Assembly (NCBI RefSeq): GCF_025836995.1
Contig: NZ_CP107546.1
Location: 2,046,001-2,110,000 of the forward strand
DNA length: 64,000 nt
Direction of reading: 5' to 3'
DNA from: Microbacterium sp. M28
GTDB lineage: Bacteria > Actinomycetota > Actinomycetes > Actinomycetales > Microbacteriaceae
The position numbers and the translations under genes are program-made. Below are positions 40,591-53,136 of the stretch, piece by piece. Numbering within the stretch: the stretch's first letter is position 1; every line of letters starts with the position of its first letter. Under the pieces are notes generated by a model. It was not told the DNA's origin. It saw only the letters and a program-made list of their open reading frames with translations, and did not search any database.

Positions 40591-41231
40591 GATGCGACTC
40601 CCCTCAGCTGCGCGAGTCCTTCGATGAGCGCGGCGGCTCCTGCCCGGCGCAGCGACTTGGAGACGCTGGGCTGCGAGATCCCCTCGGCCAGTGCGAGTTC
40701 GGCCTGCGGCGTGCCGATCAGACGCCCGTAGGTGAGTCGGCGCTCGCGCTCGCTCATGGCGCCGACCATCTCGTCACGGGCGAGCAGGTACGCGTTCGAT
40801 GCCGCGATCACGGACTCCATGACCTCATCCTGCCCCGGGGCACCGACGATCCAGGTGCGCATCCGCGGCACGGCGCGCTGCTCGCGGGCATGGACGGTCT
40901 CGATGGCGTCGCGCGCCGCGTACCAGCCCGGCCCGTCGGAGAGATCTCCGTGCGCCGAGTCGATCGCACGGATGCCGCCGACGCCGATCCCGAATCGGAA
41001 GGCGATCCCGTCCGGCAGGGCCAGCTGGAGCATGAGCAGCGAGGCCAGCGCATCGCCGAGCCGACGATAGACGGCCTGCTGCTCGTCGCCTACTGTGGGC
41101 GTCAGCGGCTGCGTCGCAAGCGGAAGATCCGCTTCGACGCGCGCGATGGTGTCGTCGAGCACCCGCTGTGCGGATTCGCGGTCCTGGAGACGGCGGGAGC
41201 CGACGATGTCAGCGATCACGGCGATGACCAT
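40587..41231 (-). CDS. SatD family protein
   Basis: A 214-residue protein. The N-terminus MVIAVIADIVGSRRLQDR and the middle FRFGIGVGGI with SDGPGWYAARDAI match SatD (PF16264), first named in the Streptococcus mutans acid-tolerance sat operon. The C-terminus carries a helix-turn-helix (ERRLTYGRLIGTPQAELALA, then GISQPSVSKSLRRAG), so it probably binds DNA. The fold resembles nucleotide cyclase domains, and a nucleotide ligand is conceivable. The AT-rich repeats upstream are candidate binding sites. Confidence 0.72.
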   Translation of the reverse strand: MVIAVIADIVGSRRLQDRESAQRVLDDTIARVEADLPLATQPLTPTVGDEQQAVYRRLGDALASLLMLQLALPDGIAFRFGIGVGGIRAIDSAHGDLSDGPGWYAARDAIETVHAREQRAVPRMRTWIVGAPGQDEVMESVIAASNAYLLARDEMVGAMSERERRLTYGRLIGTPQAELALAEGISQPSVSKSLRRAGAAALIEGLAQLRGVAS

Positions 41232-41290
41232 GCCATAACCATAACACGCATAACTCGGCTATATGCACTGATTGGCTATTTAGTAGGAAC
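41232..41290. promoter_or_regulatory. Divergent regulatory region between satD-like gene and DUF1349 gene
   Basis: A strikingly AT-rich 59-base region in a GC-rich genome. CATAAC occurs twice near 41234-41244 with GCATAAC near 41248, and GGCTAT twice (near 41257 and 41273). These direct repeats are good candidates for autoregulation by the SatD-like HTH protein. TTTAGT at 41279-41284 lies six bases before the plus-strand ATG. Confidence 0.5.
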
Positions 41291-41872
41291 ATGCCTGATA
41301 TGAGCATCCCCTGGCGGCAGGGCACCTGGACCCACCTTCCCGAAGCGACGCACGAGGACGGGCATCTCGACGTCACCGCCGTCGAGGGCAGCGACGCCTG
41401 GCGACGCACCGCCTACGGCTTCGTGCACGACAGCGAGCACGCCCTCACCGCACCGCTCGCGGTCGGAGAGGCCATGGAGGTCGCCTTCCGCGCCCCCTGG
41501 GAGGGGCAGTTCGATCAGGCCGGCGTCTTCGTGCGGATCGACGACGAACGCTGGATCAAGGCGGGCATCGAGTTCGCGGACGGGCATCTCGGACTCGGCG
41601 CCGTCGTCACGGATGGCGTATCGGACTGGTCGGTCGGCTTCGTCGACGAATGGCTGGAGGCCGAGATCACCGTGCGCGTGAGCCGCTGGCCGGACGCGGT
41701 CATCGTCCGGGCGAAGGCCGACGACGGCGAATGGCGCCTGGTGCGCGTCGCACCGTTCGATCCGGATGCCGCAGCGACCGCCGGACCGTTCCTGGCGGCA
41801 CCGACGCGGTCAGGACTCGTCGTGCGGTTCACCCGATGGACACGGACGACCGCGGACGAATCCCTGCACTGA
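41291..41872 (+). CDS. DUF1349 family protein (concanavalin-like)
   Basis: A 193-residue soluble protein predicted as a beta-sandwich. It contains DQAGVFVRIDDERWIKAGIEF and VSDWSVGFV, the hallmark blocks of DUF1349/regulation of arabinose-utilisation-type proteins. Members resemble lectin-like glucanases but have no proven activity. A second ATG at 41300 could also serve. It is divergent from the satD-like gene and may share its control region. Confidence 0.8.
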   Translation: MPDMSIPWRQGTWTHLPEATHEDGHLDVTAVEGSDAWRRTAYGFVHDSEHALTAPLAVGEAMEVAFRAPWEGQFDQAGVFVRIDDERWIKAGIEFADGHLGLGAVVTDGVSDWSVGFVDEWLEAEITVRVSRWPDAVIVRAKADDGEWRLVRVAPFDPDAAATAGPFLAAPTRSGLVVRFTRWTRTTADESLH

Positions 41873-41971
41873 CCGCGACGGACGTTTGCCGTGACGAATC
41901 GGTCCCTGTTCGGCCGATCAGACCGTGATCCGTCACCACGTCCGTGATCCGTCGCAGACCGACCACGGGCG

Positions 41972-44502
<2,531 letters not shown>

Positions 44503-44506
44503 CTCG

Positions 44507-45430
44507 TCAGTCCTGACGCAGCAGCCAGACCAGCAGTGCCTTCTGGGCGTGCAGACGGTTCTCCGCCTCATCCCACACGACGCTCTGCGGACCGTCGATC
44601 ACCTCGGAATCCACCTCGTACCCGCGGTCGGCAGGCAGGCAGTGGATGAAGATCGCATTCGGATCGGCGATCTTCATGGTCTCGGTGGTGACCTTGTACC
44701 CGCCGAGATCGCGGATGCGTGCCAGCTTCTCCTCTTCCTTGCCCATCGACACCCAGGTGTCGGTGACGACCACGTCCGCGCCAGCCGCCGCCTCATGCGG
44801 ATCGGTGTACAACGCGATCGAACCGCCGGTCTCGGCGGCTCGGCGATCGGCTGCCTCCACGATGTCCGCTCGCGGCGCGTACTCGGCCGGGGACGCGATG
44901 CGCACGTGCATGCCGGCAGTGACGCCCGCGAGAGCGTAGGAGTGCGCCATGTTGCTCTGGCCGTCGCCGAAGAACGTCAGGGTCAGGCCCTTGAGTTCTC
45001 CCTTGTGCTCGCGGATCGTGAGCAGGTCGGCCAGCAGCTGGCAGGGGTGGAAGTCGTCCGAGAGGGCGTTGACGACCGGCACGCGTGTCCCTGCGGCCAT
45101 CTCCTCGAGCCCGGCCTGCGCGTAGGTGCGCCAGACGATCGCGGCGACCTGCCGCTCGAGCACCCTGGCGGTGTCGGACGGGGTCTCCTTGCCGCCGAGC
45201 TGGCTGCTCGCGGTGGTGATGATGAGCGGCGAGCCGCCCAGATCCGCGATGCCGACCGCGAACGAGACGCGAGTGCGGGTGGAGGACTTGTCGAAGATGA
45301 CCGCCACGGTCTGCGGGCCGGCGAGGGACTTGTCGGCCCAGCGGTCCTTCTTCAGCTCGACGGCGAGGTCGAGGATCTCGGCCTGCTCGGCCGGGGTCAG
45401 GTCGTCATCGCGCAGCAGGTGGCGGGTCAT
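44507..45430 (-). CDS. argF: Ornithine carbamoyltransferase
   Basis: A 307-residue enzyme making citrulline from ornithine and carbamoyl phosphate. It carries the carbamoyl-phosphate loop KSSTRTRVSF, WRTYAQ (HRT-like region), HPCQLLADLLT and the ornithine-site HCLPADRGYEV. It overlaps argD by 4 bp. The length and motif order are standard for the anabolic enzyme. Confidence 0.96.
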   Translation of the reverse strand: MTRHLLRDDDLTPAEQAEILDLAVELKKDRWADKSLAGPQTVAVIFDKSSTRTRVSFAVGIADLGGSPLIITTASSQLGGKETPSDTARVLERQVAAIVWRTYAQAGLEEMAAGTRVPVVNALSDDFHPCQLLADLLTIREHKGELKGLTLTFFGDGQSNMAHSYALAGVTAGMHVRIASPAEYAPRADIVEAADRRAAETGGSIALYTDPHEAAAGADVVVTDTWVSMGKEEEKLARIRDLGGYKVTTETMKIADPNAIFIHCLPADRGYEVDSEVIDGPQSVVWDEAENRLHAQKALLVWLLRQD

Positions 45431-46644
45431 GCGGAAACACCTTCGGTCTCGGATGCCGCGAGCAGCGCCTGCACATCGGCGAGCGAAGCGGCGAACAGGG
45501 TCTGGAACTCTTCGATCTCGGCGTCGCCGATGTTCAGCGCCGGCGCGATGCGCACGCTCTCGGGATTCGCGGCGTTGATGATCAGGCCGCGCTCCTGCGC
45601 CGCCGCGACGACGGCACCGGCGACCGGTGCGCTCAACGCAACACCGATCAGCAGGCCCTGGCCGCGGGTGCCGGTGACGAGCGGCGAGTCGATCTTCTCG
45701 ATGACCTCGCGCAGCTGCGCGCCTCGAGCGGCCGCGTTCTCGACGAGGCCGGCGCGCTCGATCTCGGCGAGCACGGCATCGGCCACGGCGGTGGCCAGCG
45801 GGTTGCCGCCGAAGGTCGACCCGTGCGAACCCGGCGTGAACAGCGCGCTGGCCGCGCCGAAGGTCACGAGCGCGCCGATCGGGAAGCCGCCTCCGATGCC
45901 CTTGGCGAGCGTGATGGCGTCCGGCGTGATGCCCTCGTGGCTGTACCCGAACCAGGCACCGGTGCGCCCGGCTCCGGTCTGGATCTCGTCGACGATGAGC
46001 AGCGCGCCGTGCTTGAGCGTCAGCGATCGGGCGGCGGCGAGGTAGCCCTCGGGGAGCTCGACCACACCGGCCTCGCCCTGGATGGGCTCGACGATGACGG
46101 CCGCGACGCGGTCGTCGATCGCACCCTCGAGCGCCTCGATGGTCGCGGGGATGTGCTCGACGCCGCCGGGCATCGGCTCGAAGGGCGCGCGCATGGCGGC
46201 CTTCGCCGTCATGGCGAGCGATCCCATGGTGCGCCCGTGGAACGCGTTCTCGAGGGCGATGATGCGCGGGCGCTCGTCGCCGCCGTGCAGGCGGGCGAGC
46301 TTGAACGCCGCCTCGTTCGCCTCGGCACCGGAGTTCGAGAAGAACACCCGGCCGTCGATGCCTGCACCCGCGAGGCGCTTGAGCCGTGCGGCGAGCGCGA
46401 GCTGCGGCGGCGTCGCGAAGTAGTTCGACACGTGTGCGAGCGTCGCGGCCTGCCGCGAGACGGCCTCCACGAACACCGGATGCGCGTGGCCGAGCGACGT
46501 CACGGCGATGCCCGCGAGGAAGTCGAGGTAGCGTCGGTCGTCGCCGTCGTACAGGTACGAGCCCTCACCACGGGTGAGCAGCGCCAGCCGATCCCCCGCG
46601 TTGAGCACCAGATCGCGTGCGGCGTCCTCCTGCCAGACGGTCAT
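45427..46644 (-). CDS. argD: Acetylornithine aminotransferase
   Basis: A 405-residue class III PLP aminotransferase. It shows [46 protein letters not shown] and the PLP Lys in [17 protein letters not shown]. It converts N-acetylglutamate semialdehyde to N-acetylornithine. The ATG at 46644 begins [11 protein letters not shown] and overlaps argB by 4 bp. Confidence 0.96.
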   Translation of the reverse strand: MTVWQEDAARDLVLNAGDRLALLTRGEGSYLYDGDDRRYLDFLAGIAVTSLGHAHPVFVEAVSRQAATLAHVSNYFATPPQLALAARLKRLAGAGIDGRVFFSNSGAEANEAAFKLARLHGGDERPRIIALENAFHGRTMGSLAMTAKAAMRAPFEPMPGGVEHIPATIEALEGAIDDRVAAVIVEPIQGEAGVVELPEGYLAAARSLTLKHGALLIVDEIQTGAGRTGAWFGYSHEGITPDAITLAKGIGGGFPIGALVTFGAASALFTPGSHGSTFGGNPLATAVADAVLAEIERAGLVENAAARGAQLREVIEKIDSPLVTGTRGQGLLIGVALSAPVAGAVVAAAQERGLIINAANPESVRIAPALNIGDAEIEEFQTLFAASLADVQALLAASETEGVSA

Positions 46645-47555
46645 GCCTTCGTCCTCTCTCCCGCGACCACTTCGGTCCCGATTCCCTTGCTCGTGAACAG
46701 TTCGACGAGGACCGAGTGCGGCACTCGCCCGTCGATGATGGCCGCGGCGTCCACGCCGCTCTCCACGGCATCCAGACACGCCCGCATCTTGGGGATCATG
46801 CCGGATTCGAGCGTCGGCAGCATGTCGATCAGGTCGCCGGACGTGATGTGGGACACCAGCGAGTCGCGGTTCGGCCAGTCGGCGTAGAGCCCGGGGACGT
46901 CCGTGAGGATGACGAGCTTGCGTGCCCCGAGAGCCGTCGCGAGAGCGGATGCCGCGGCATCCGCGTTGACGTTCAGCGACTGACCAGGGTGGTCGAGATC
47001 GGGCGCGATGCTCGAGACGACGGGCACCCGCCCGGACGCGAGGTGATCGAGGACGGGGGTGGGGTCGACCTGGACGACGTCGCCGACGCGGCCGAGATCC
47101 ACCTCCTCGCCGTCGATGACGACGCCGCGGCGCCGACCGCCGAACAGGCCGGCGTCCTCACCGCTCAGCCCGGTCGCGATGGGACCGTGCGAATTGATCC
47201 GCCCGACCAGCTGCGGGTTCACCTGACCGGTCAGCACCATCCGGACGACGCTGATCGCCTCGGTGTTGGTGACCCGGTACCCGCCCTTGAACTCGCTCGG
47301 GATCTCGAGGCGGTCCAGCATGTCGGAGATCTGCGGTCCGCCGCCGTGCACGACGACCGGCAGCACACCGACGTAGCGGAGGTAGGCGATGTCCTGCGCG
47401 AACGCGTCCTGGAGCTGGTCGGAGACCATCGCGTTGCCGCCGTACTTGACCACGACGATCTGATCGCGGAACTTCTTCAGCCACGGCAGCGACTCGATGA
47501 GGGTCGATGCCTTCTCGGCCGCGATGTCCGGTGTGGTGTCCTGGAGATCCGTCAT
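46641..47555 (-). CDS. argB: Acetylglutamate kinase
   Basis: A 304-residue amino acid kinase family enzyme. It has [10 protein letters not shown] at the ATP site, [11 protein letters not shown] for substrate binding and [30 protein letters not shown] split over the ATP pocket. It phosphorylates N-acetylglutamate. The N-terminal helix ([19 protein letters not shown]) is typical of arginine-sensitive, hexameric enzymes, so feedback inhibition is probable. Confidence 0.96.
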   Translation of the reverse strand: MTDLQDTTPDIAAEKASTLIESLPWLKKFRDQIVVVKYGGNAMVSDQLQDAFAQDIAYLRYVGVLPVVVHGGGPQISDMLDRLEIPSEFKGGYRVTNTEAISVVRMVLTGQVNPQLVGRINSHGPIATGLSGEDAGLFGGRRRGVVIDGEEVDLGRVGDVVQVDPTPVLDHLASGRVPVVSSIAPDLDHPGQSLNVNADAAASALATALGARKLVILTDVPGLYADWPNRDSLVSHITSGDLIDMLPTLESGMIPKMRACLDAVESGVDAAAIIDGRVPHSVLVELFTSKGIGTEVVAGERTKA

Positions 47556-48709
47556 GAGGAGTACGCGCTGTTTTCGTGGACGTAGTCGTGGGTGAGGTCG
47601 TTCGTGAGGATCGTGGCCTCGGCGTCGCCGACCTTGAGGTCGATGAGTACGTCGGTCGCCCGCGGTGCGAGGTCCACCTCTTCGCGCGGACGGTCGGGCC
47701 CACCTGCCGTGCACACCCGCACCCCGTTCATCCACACGTCGACGTCGTACGGGTCGAACTGCGCGCTCGTCGTGCCGATCGCGGCCAGGACGCGCCCCCA
47801 GTTCGGATCGTTGCCGAAGATCGCGGCCTTGAACAGGTTGTTGCGCGCCACCGAGCGTCCGACGTCGACGGCCTCCTGCTCGCTGACGGCGTTCGTCACA
47901 CGGATGGTGATGTCGTGGCTCGCACCCTCGGCATCGCCCTGCAGCTTGACCGCCAGTTCCTGGCAGAGCTCGCGCAGGGCGGCGGCGAACTCCTCGAGAT
48001 CGGGCTTGACGCCGCTCGCACCGTTGGCGAGGAGCGTCACCTGATCGTTGGTGGACATGCAACCGTCCGAGTCGAGCCGGTCGAAGGTCGTCCCGGTGGC
48101 CGCGCGGAGCGCGGTGTCGGCCTCGAGCGCCTCCAGATCGGCATCCGTCGTGAGCACGACGAGCATGGTCGCGAGCCCCGGGGCGAGCATGCCAGCACCC
48201 TTGGCCATGCCGCCGATGGTCCAGCCGTCGCGCGAGACGACAGCGGTCTTGGCGACCGTGTCCGTCGTCATGATCGCCTGTGCTGCGGCATCCCCGCCCT
48301 CGTCGGACAACTCCGAGATCGCCTGCTCCGTACCGGCGAGCACCTTGGAGCGGAACTCGTCGTCACCGGTGCCGATGAGGCCCGTCGAGCACACCAGGAC
48401 GTCGCCGGCGCTGATGTCGAGCAGCTCGGCCACCTTCTCGGCGGTCTGGTGCGTGGTCTGGAAGCCGAAGGTGCCGGTGAAGCAGTTCGCGCCACCGGAA
48501 TTGAGCACGACGGCCTCGACGATGCGGTCCTGGATGACCTGCTGCGACCAGATGATCGGGTTCGCCTTCGCGCGGTTGCTCGTGAAGACGGCGGCACCGA
48601 CCTTGCGCGGGCCGCGGTTGACGACGACGGCGACATCGGGCTTGCCGGTGGACTTCAGGCCGGCGGCGACTCCGGCCGCCTCGAATCCTGCGGGGGCGGT
48701 GACGCTCAC
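47552..48709 (-). CDS. argJ: Bifunctional ornithine acetyltransferase/N-acetylglutamate synthase
   Basis: A 385-residue ArgJ that self-cleaves before the nucleophile Thr in [14 protein letters not shown]. Other family blocks include [22 protein letters not shown] and [14 protein letters not shown]. It recycles the acetyl group from acetylornithine to glutamate, so no separate argA is needed if it is bifunctional. GTG start overlapping argC by 4 bp. Confidence 0.96.
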   Translation of the reverse strand: MSVTAPAGFEAAGVAAGLKSTGKPDVAVVVNRGPRKVGAAVFTSNRAKANPIIWSQQVIQDRIVEAVVLNSGGANCFTGTFGFQTTHQTAEKVAELLDISAGDVLVCSTGLIGTGDDEFRSKVLAGTEQAISELSDEGGDAAAQAIMTTDTVAKTAVVSRDGWTIGGMAKGAGMLAPGLATMLVVLTTDADLEALEADTALRAATGTTFDRLDSDGCMSTNDQVTLLANGASGVKPDLEEFAAALRELCQELAVKLQGDAEGASHDITIRVTNAVSEQEAVDVGRSVARNNLFKAAIFGNDPNWGRVLAAIGTTSAQFDPYDVDVWMNGVRVCTAGGPDRPREEVDLAPRATDVLIDLKVGDAEATILTNDLTHDYVHENSAYSS

Positions 48710-49749
48710 GGGGCGACTCCATTCACGGTGAGGGCGCGGGACTCCGGGAGGCCGAGCGCGATGTTCATGGACTGGATGGCGGCACCGGCGGTGCCCTTGA
48801 CGAGGTTGTCGACCGCGGTGACGACGGTCACCCGGTTCGCGGCACGGTCGATCGCGATCCCCATCAGCGCGGTGTTCGCGCCGAGGACGTCAGCGGTCCG
48901 GGGGAACTGTCCCTCGGGCAGCAGCTGCACGAAGGTCTCGTCGCCGTACGCGCTCTGCCAGGCGTCCCGGATCTGCGCGTCGCTGACGTCGCCGGCGATC
49001 GGGGCGGTCGAGGTGGCCAGGATGCCGCGGGACATCGGGACCAGCACCGGCGTGAACGAGATCCGCGGGTCGGTGCCGCCGGCGGCGATCAGCGCCTGCT
49101 GGATCTCGGGGATGTGCCGATGGGTGCCTCCGACCGCGTACGGGTTCGCGGTGCCGAGGATCTCGCTGCCCAGCAGATTGGTCTTCAGGCTCTTGCCTGC
49201 CCCCGAGGGCCCCACCGCGAGGACCGACACGATGTCGGTCGGGTCGATGACGCCTGCTGCGACGCCGGGGACGAGGCTGAGACTCACGGTCGACGCGTTG
49301 CATCCCGGGGCGGCGATGCGGCTGGCGCCGCGGAGGTGTTCGCGCTGCTTCACGCCTTCCACGAGCAGCTCGGGCACGCCGTACGTCCACGCGTCGTGGA
49401 ACGCGCCGCCGTAGAAGGCATCCCAGGACGCCTGCGAGGTGAGCCGGTGGTCGGCACCGGCGTCGATCACGAGCGGGACGTCCCCTAGGGCATCCGTGTA
49501 CTGGCCGGACTGACCGTGCGGAAGCGCGAGGAACACGATGTCGTGCCCGGCGAGGATCGCGGGCGTGGTGTCCTGCAGGTCCAGATGAGCGAGCGAGCGC
49601 AGGTGCGGCTGGTGCTGGATCAGCGGCTGGCCGGCATTCGAATGCGCGGTCACGGTGCGGATCTCGATATCGGGATGATCGGCCAGCAGGCGCAGGATCT
49701 CGCCGCCCGCATAGCCGGATGCGCCGGAGACGGCGACGGTATACGTCAT
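48706..49749 (-). CDS. argC: N-acetyl-gamma-glutamyl-phosphate reductase
   Basis: A 347-residue enzyme, first gene of the arg operon. It has the N-terminal Rossmann motif [18 protein letters not shown] and the catalytic Cys in [16 protein letters not shown]. It reduces N-acetylglutamyl phosphate to the semialdehyde with NADPH. The SD AAGGTGG precedes the ATG. An 88-base region separates it from the upstream Arg-rich leader ORF. Confidence 0.96.
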   Translation of the reverse strand: MTYTVAVSGASGYAGGEILRLLADHPDIEIRTVTAHSNAGQPLIQHQPHLRSLAHLDLQDTTPAILAGHDIVFLALPHGQSGQYTDALGDVPLVIDAGADHRLTSQASWDAFYGGAFHDAWTYGVPELLVEGVKQREHLRGASRIAAPGCNASTVSLSLVPGVAAGVIDPTDIVSVLAVGPSGAGKSLKTNLLGSEILGTANPYAVGGTHRHIPEIQQALIAAGGTDPRISFTPVLVPMSRGILATSTAPIAGDVSDAQIRDAWQSAYGDETFVQLLPEGQFPRTADVLGANTALMGIAIDRAANRVTVVTAVDNLVKGTAGAAIQSMNIALGLPESRALTVNGVAP

Positions 49750-49837
49750 GGTTCCACCTTAACGGTCGGGATGGTCGTCGACGGAGGCGGCGACGCTCAC
49801 AGCCGTGCCCGTACAGGGCGCATGGCGCGAGGGTCGC
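49750..49837 (-). promoter_or_regulatory. Leader region between Arg-rich uORF and argC
   Basis: Eighty-eight bases of untranslated leader. It contains a hairpin GCCC-TGTAC-GGGC (near 49806-49818) and GAGCGTCG (complement of 49791-49798), an exact copy of the right arm of the hairpin inside the leader ORF. The two could compete for the same partner. The argC SD AAGGTGG follows at about 49756-49762. No T-run terminator is evident. Confidence 0.45.
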
Positions 49838-49921
49838 CTAGAGTCGGCGGCCGCCGCGGCGTCGGCGCACCGGAGCGACGCTCGGGACGAGCGTCAGCGA
49901 AGCGGGTGCGGCCGAGGGCAT
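49838..49921 (-). CDS. Putative arginine leader peptide upstream of argC (27 aa)
   Basis: A 27-codon ORF, ATG at 49921, TAG at 49838-49840, with six Arg codons among the last ten (ending [10 protein letters not shown]; codons CGC CGA CGC CGC and CGC CGA). It is placed directly in front of the arginine operon. TACCGT lies six bases upstream, so the message probably starts at the ATG. DNA inside the ORF forms an 8-bp hairpin (49877-49884 with 49888-49895, 3-base loop). Function as an attenuator sensing charged Arg-tRNA is inference from this arrangement. Confidence 0.5.
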   Translation of the reverse strand: MPSAAPASLTLVPSVAPVRRRRGGRRL

Positions 49922-49927
49922 GCCGCG

Positions 49928-49957
49928 ACGGTAGCGCCCGCGGCGCAACCGGCGCAA
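49928..49957 (-). promoter_or_regulatory. arg operon promoter
   Basis: TTGCGC (49952-49957) and TACCGT (49928-49933) on the minus strand with an 18-base spacer, just after the epimerase gene ends. The predicted start of transcription falls at or next to the leader ORF ATG. Confidence 0.55.
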
Positions 49958-49967
49958 ATCCGGGACG

Positions 49968-50942
49968 TCATACGTGTCGCGGCGAGCGCAGCTCATCCAG
50001 CAGATCGGCCTCTTCGGCGCGCGTCAGCCCCGCACGCCGCGTGCGGTCGGTGCCGCGCTCGCGCTCGTCAGCGACGACTTCCACGATCGTCTCGTCCAGC
50101 GGGGTGAGGGACCCGCCTCCGTCGAGGAACGCTCGATTCGCGTGGCGCATGAAGCCGGTCATCTCCGCGGGCAGCCACAGCGGCAGCGACCGATCCCCCA
50201 TCCAGTGGGCGACCCCGTGTGCGGTCAGCCACTCGGCGTCCGCCTCGACGACGTCGCCCGTGTGGCTGGTGCGCCGGCGGACTCGCGTGAGCACATCGGC
50301 GAGCGGCTGAGGGTCGCCGACCGCGTTGACGATCGAGCGACCGCCGCCCGCGACGACGAACGCTGCGACGTCATCGACGTCGATCACCTGGGTCCAGCGG
50401 TCTGCGAGCGGCGGGACGAGCACCGGCTGAGAACCCGCGCGGTCGAAGGCCGCAGCCCAATAGCCGAATCGGTCGCTCGGGTCGCCCGCTCCGACGATCA
50501 GACCGGGCCGGATGATGCGGAAGCGCTCGTCGAGCGCCCGCACCGCGTCCTCCGCCGCCGCCTTCTGCCCGGCGTAGTCGTCCTGGTCGTCCGGCGCCGC
50601 GGCGTGCAGCGGGGCTGACTCGTCGGCTCCCACGGTCGCCTCGTCCGCGTACACGGAAACGGACGAGACGTACGTCCACCGCCCGGCGCGCGTACCGAGC
50701 GCGTCGACGGCCGCACGGACGTGGCGTGCACGCGATGACACATCGACGACCTCGTCCCAGTCCCGACGCAGCACGTCGTAGGCGGAGGCGTCATCCCGGT
50801 CCCCTGCCACGAGCACGGTGCCTCGGGGAACCGGCCGCGCTCCCCGTGCGAGGCACGTCACGCGCGCGCCGGCATCCCGCCATCGTCGCGCGACGCGGCC
50901 GGAGAGCCAGCCGGTTCCCCCCAGGATCAGCACTTCCGTCAT
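49968..50942 (-). CDS. NAD-dependent epimerase/dehydratase (extended SDR)
   Basis: A 324-residue protein with MTEVLILGGTGWLSGRVARR (Rossmann G-x-x-G-x-x-G variant), VSSVSVYAD and DDYAGQKAAAED, where Y-x-x-x-K of SDR enzymes is present as YAGQK. It probably acts on a nucleotide sugar or is an atypical reductase; the substrate is unknown. It lies 46 bases after the thi fusion on the same strand and precedes the arg promoter. Confidence 0.78.
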   Translation of the reverse strand: MTEVLILGGTGWLSGRVARRWRDAGARVTCLARGARPVPRGTVLVAGDRDDASAYDVLRRDWDEVVDVSSRARHVRAAVDALGTRAGRWTYVSSVSVYADEATVGADESAPLHAAAPDDQDDYAGQKAAAEDAVRALDERFRIIRPGLIVGAGDPSDRFGYWAAAFDRAGSQPVLVPPLADRWTQVIDVDDVAAFVVAGGGRSIVNAVGDPQPLADVLTRVRRRTSHTGDVVEADAEWLTAHGVAHWMGDRSLPLWLPAEMTGFMRHANRAFLDGGGSLTPLDETIVEVVADERERGTDRTRRAGLTRAEEADLLDELRSPRHV

Positions 50943-50988
50943 ACGCCCATGTCAGCATGCCGGCTGCGGTGATGGGAAGCGTTTCCGT

Positions 50989-53136
50989 TCAGAGCAGAGC
51001 CGGGTCAAGCGGTGCGGCGAAGAACTGCAGCTCCAACGCGCTCGAGCGCTCGAACGCCCGGAACATCCTCGCCCTCGTCTCGGCCCCGGATACGGCGGCC
51101 GTCTCCATGACGTACGCGATCGCCTGCGCGGTCGCCGCCTCGAACGCCGGGTCCGCATAGGTGGCGAGCCATGAGGCGTACGGATGCCGCGGATCGCGCG
51201 CGTACGCGCCGAACTCGCCCGCGTGCAGACGCCGGCCGAGGTCCGTGTACAACCAGAAGCACGGCAGGACCGCTGCGATCAGCTCGGCGTACTCGCCCCC
51301 GAACGCGACGGAGCGCAAGTGGTCCAGATACGCCGTGGTGGTCGCGGACGGTTCGGCGCGGAACGTCGCCGATGTGACCCCGCGATCCGGGGTCAGCCAC
51401 GACGCGTGCAGCTCGAGTTCGCCGACGATCGACCCATGGGCGGAGTTGGCCCAGAACGCCTGCTCTGCAGAGGTCGGTGCCCGCCGCGCCGCCTCGGCGA
51501 GGACCCGCGCGTATTCACGGAGGTACAGCGCGTCCTGACCGAGATAGAACACGAACGGCTCGCGCTCGAGCGTTCCGTCGGCGAGGCCGCGGATGAACGC
51601 GAGCTCGTCGATGCCGTCGCGGATGCCGCGGATGCGGACCCACCAGTCGTCGGCGATCTGCGCTGACGACGGGCGGGTCTCGAGGCCGCCTCTGCCCCAC
51701 AGCCCCGCGAAATGGTTGATCGGGCCGTGGCCGGCGCCGACGCGCAGCGGATCGCTCTCCCGGATCGACTCGCGCAGCCAGGTCCGAGCCCCCGCGACCG
51801 CCTGTCGCGGGTCATCCCCGCCTGCGAGCCGCGTGGCGACCGCGGACGACAGCGAGCATCCGGTGCCGTGCGTGTTGGCTGTCGCGATCCGCGCACCGGG
51901 GAACTCGTGCACAGTGACCCTGTCGGCGTCGACGAGCGCGTCCGGGGCCTCGTCTCCCGGAAGGTGACCGCCCTTGACCAGGACGGCGGCACCGATGCGC
52001 TCCGACAGCGTCCGTGCCGCGGCGAGCGCGTCGGTCCAGCCGTCGACCGCGCGACCTGCCAGGACCTCGAGCTCGGCGAGGTTCGGCGTCACCAGGTGCG
52101 AGCGCGTGAGGAGTGCGCCGAGGGCCTCTTCGGCATCCGCGTCGAGAAGTCGGTCGCCGCTCGTGGCGACCATCACCGGATCCACGACCACGATCGCCGG
52201 CCGCTGCGCGTCGAGCCAGTCGATCACGGTCCGGATCACGTCGGCGTTCGCAAGCATGCCGATCTTCACCGCGTCGATCACGATGTCGTCCGAGAGCGCA
52301 TCGAGCTGGTCGCGGAGGAAGGAGGGCGGCGGCACGTGCACGGCCCGCACGCCCTGCGTGTTCTGCGCGGTCAGCGCGGTGACGGCTGCCATGCCGTAGC
52401 CGCCGTTCGCGGCGATCGACTTGAGATCCGCCTGGATCCCCGCGCCGCCGGACGGGTCGCTGCCGGCGATGCTCAGCACCCGCGGCGCGGACCCTGAACG
52501 CCAGCGCCGCACGAACTCGGCGGCCGCGGTGCGCGGGTCGTCCGCGGCGCAGAGCGCCGACACGACCGCGACACCGGCCGCTCCCGCATCCCGCAGAGCG
52601 ATGGTGTCGTCGAGTCCGACGCCGCCGATCGCGACGCACGGCAACGGACTCGCGACGGCGAACGCCTGGAACCCGTCGATCCCGAGCGGCGCAGGATGGT
52701 CGGGCTTCGTGCGGGTGGGGCGGATGACGCCGACGCCGAGATAGTCCACGGTTCCCGCGGGCAGCGCGCGCACGGCTTCCAGATGCGCCGGGTTGTTGGC
52801 CGTCAGGCCGATGAGCGCATCCGGGCCGAGCAGCTCTCGGGCGCGGATCACGGAGGCGTCGCGCTGTCCGAGGTGCACGCCGTCCACGCGCGCGCCCAGC
52901 GCACGCGCAGCGAGCGCCGCCTCGAGGCGATCATTCACGACGAGCGGCACGCGTCCGTCGATCACCTGCGACAGTGCGACGAGCTGGGCCGTGATCTCGG
53001 CATCCGTCGCCGTCTTGTCGCGCAGCTGGACGATGCGCACGCCGCCGTCCACGGCCTGCCTGACCGTCTCGACGACGCCGCGTTCGCCGCAGAGCGCAGG
53101 GTCGGTCACGAGGTAGAGCGACAGGTCCACGGTCAT
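50989..53136 (-). CDS. Trifunctional ThiE-ThiD-TenA fusion (thiamine synthesis and salvage)
   Basis: A 715-residue protein. Residues 1-210 are thiamine-phosphate synthase (Thi[38 protein letters not shown]). Residues about 218-480 are HMP/HMP-P kinase (Thi[31 protein letters not shown] with the catalytic Cys). Residues about 490-715 are TenA/thiaminase II ([10 protein letters not shown] with the active-site Asp, and the nucleophile Cys626 in VLPCFWLY). TenA frees HMP from degraded thiamine, ThiD phosphorylates it, and ThiE joins it to the thiazole. It overlaps thiM by 4 bp and shares its TPP riboswitch. Confidence 0.93.
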   Translation of the reverse strand: MTVDLSLYLVTDPALCGERGVVETVRQAVDGGVRIVQLRDKTATDAEITAQLVALSQVIDGRVPLVVNDRLEAALAARALGARVDGVHLGQRDASVIRARELLGPDALIGLTANNPAHLEAVRALPAGTVDYLGVGVIRPTRTKPDHPAPLGIDGFQAFAVASPLPCVAIGGVGLDDTIALRDAGAAGVAVVSALCAADDPRTAAAEFVRRWRSGSAPRVLSIAGSDPSGGAGIQADLKSIAANGGYGMAAVTALTAQNTQGVRAVHVPPPSFLRDQLDALSDDIVIDAVKIGMLANADVIRTVIDWLDAQRPAIVVVDPVMVATSGDRLLDADAEEALGALLTRSHLVTPNLAELEVLAGRAVDGWTDALAAARTLSERIGAAVLVKGGHLPGDEAPDALVDADRVTVHEFPGARIATANTHGTGCSLSSAVATRLAGGDDPRQAVAGARTWLRESIRESDPLRVGAGHGPINHFAGLWGRGGLETRPSSAQIADDWWVRIRGIRDGIDELAFIRGLADGTLEREPFVFYLGQDALYLREYARVLAEAARRAPTSAEQAFWANSAHGSIVGELELHASWLTPDRGVTSATFRAEPSATTTAYLDHLRSVAFGGEYAELIAAVLPCFWLYTDLGRRLHAGEFGAYARDPRHPYASWLATYADPAFEAATAQAIAYVMETAAVSGAETRARMFRAFERSSALELQFFAAPLDPALL

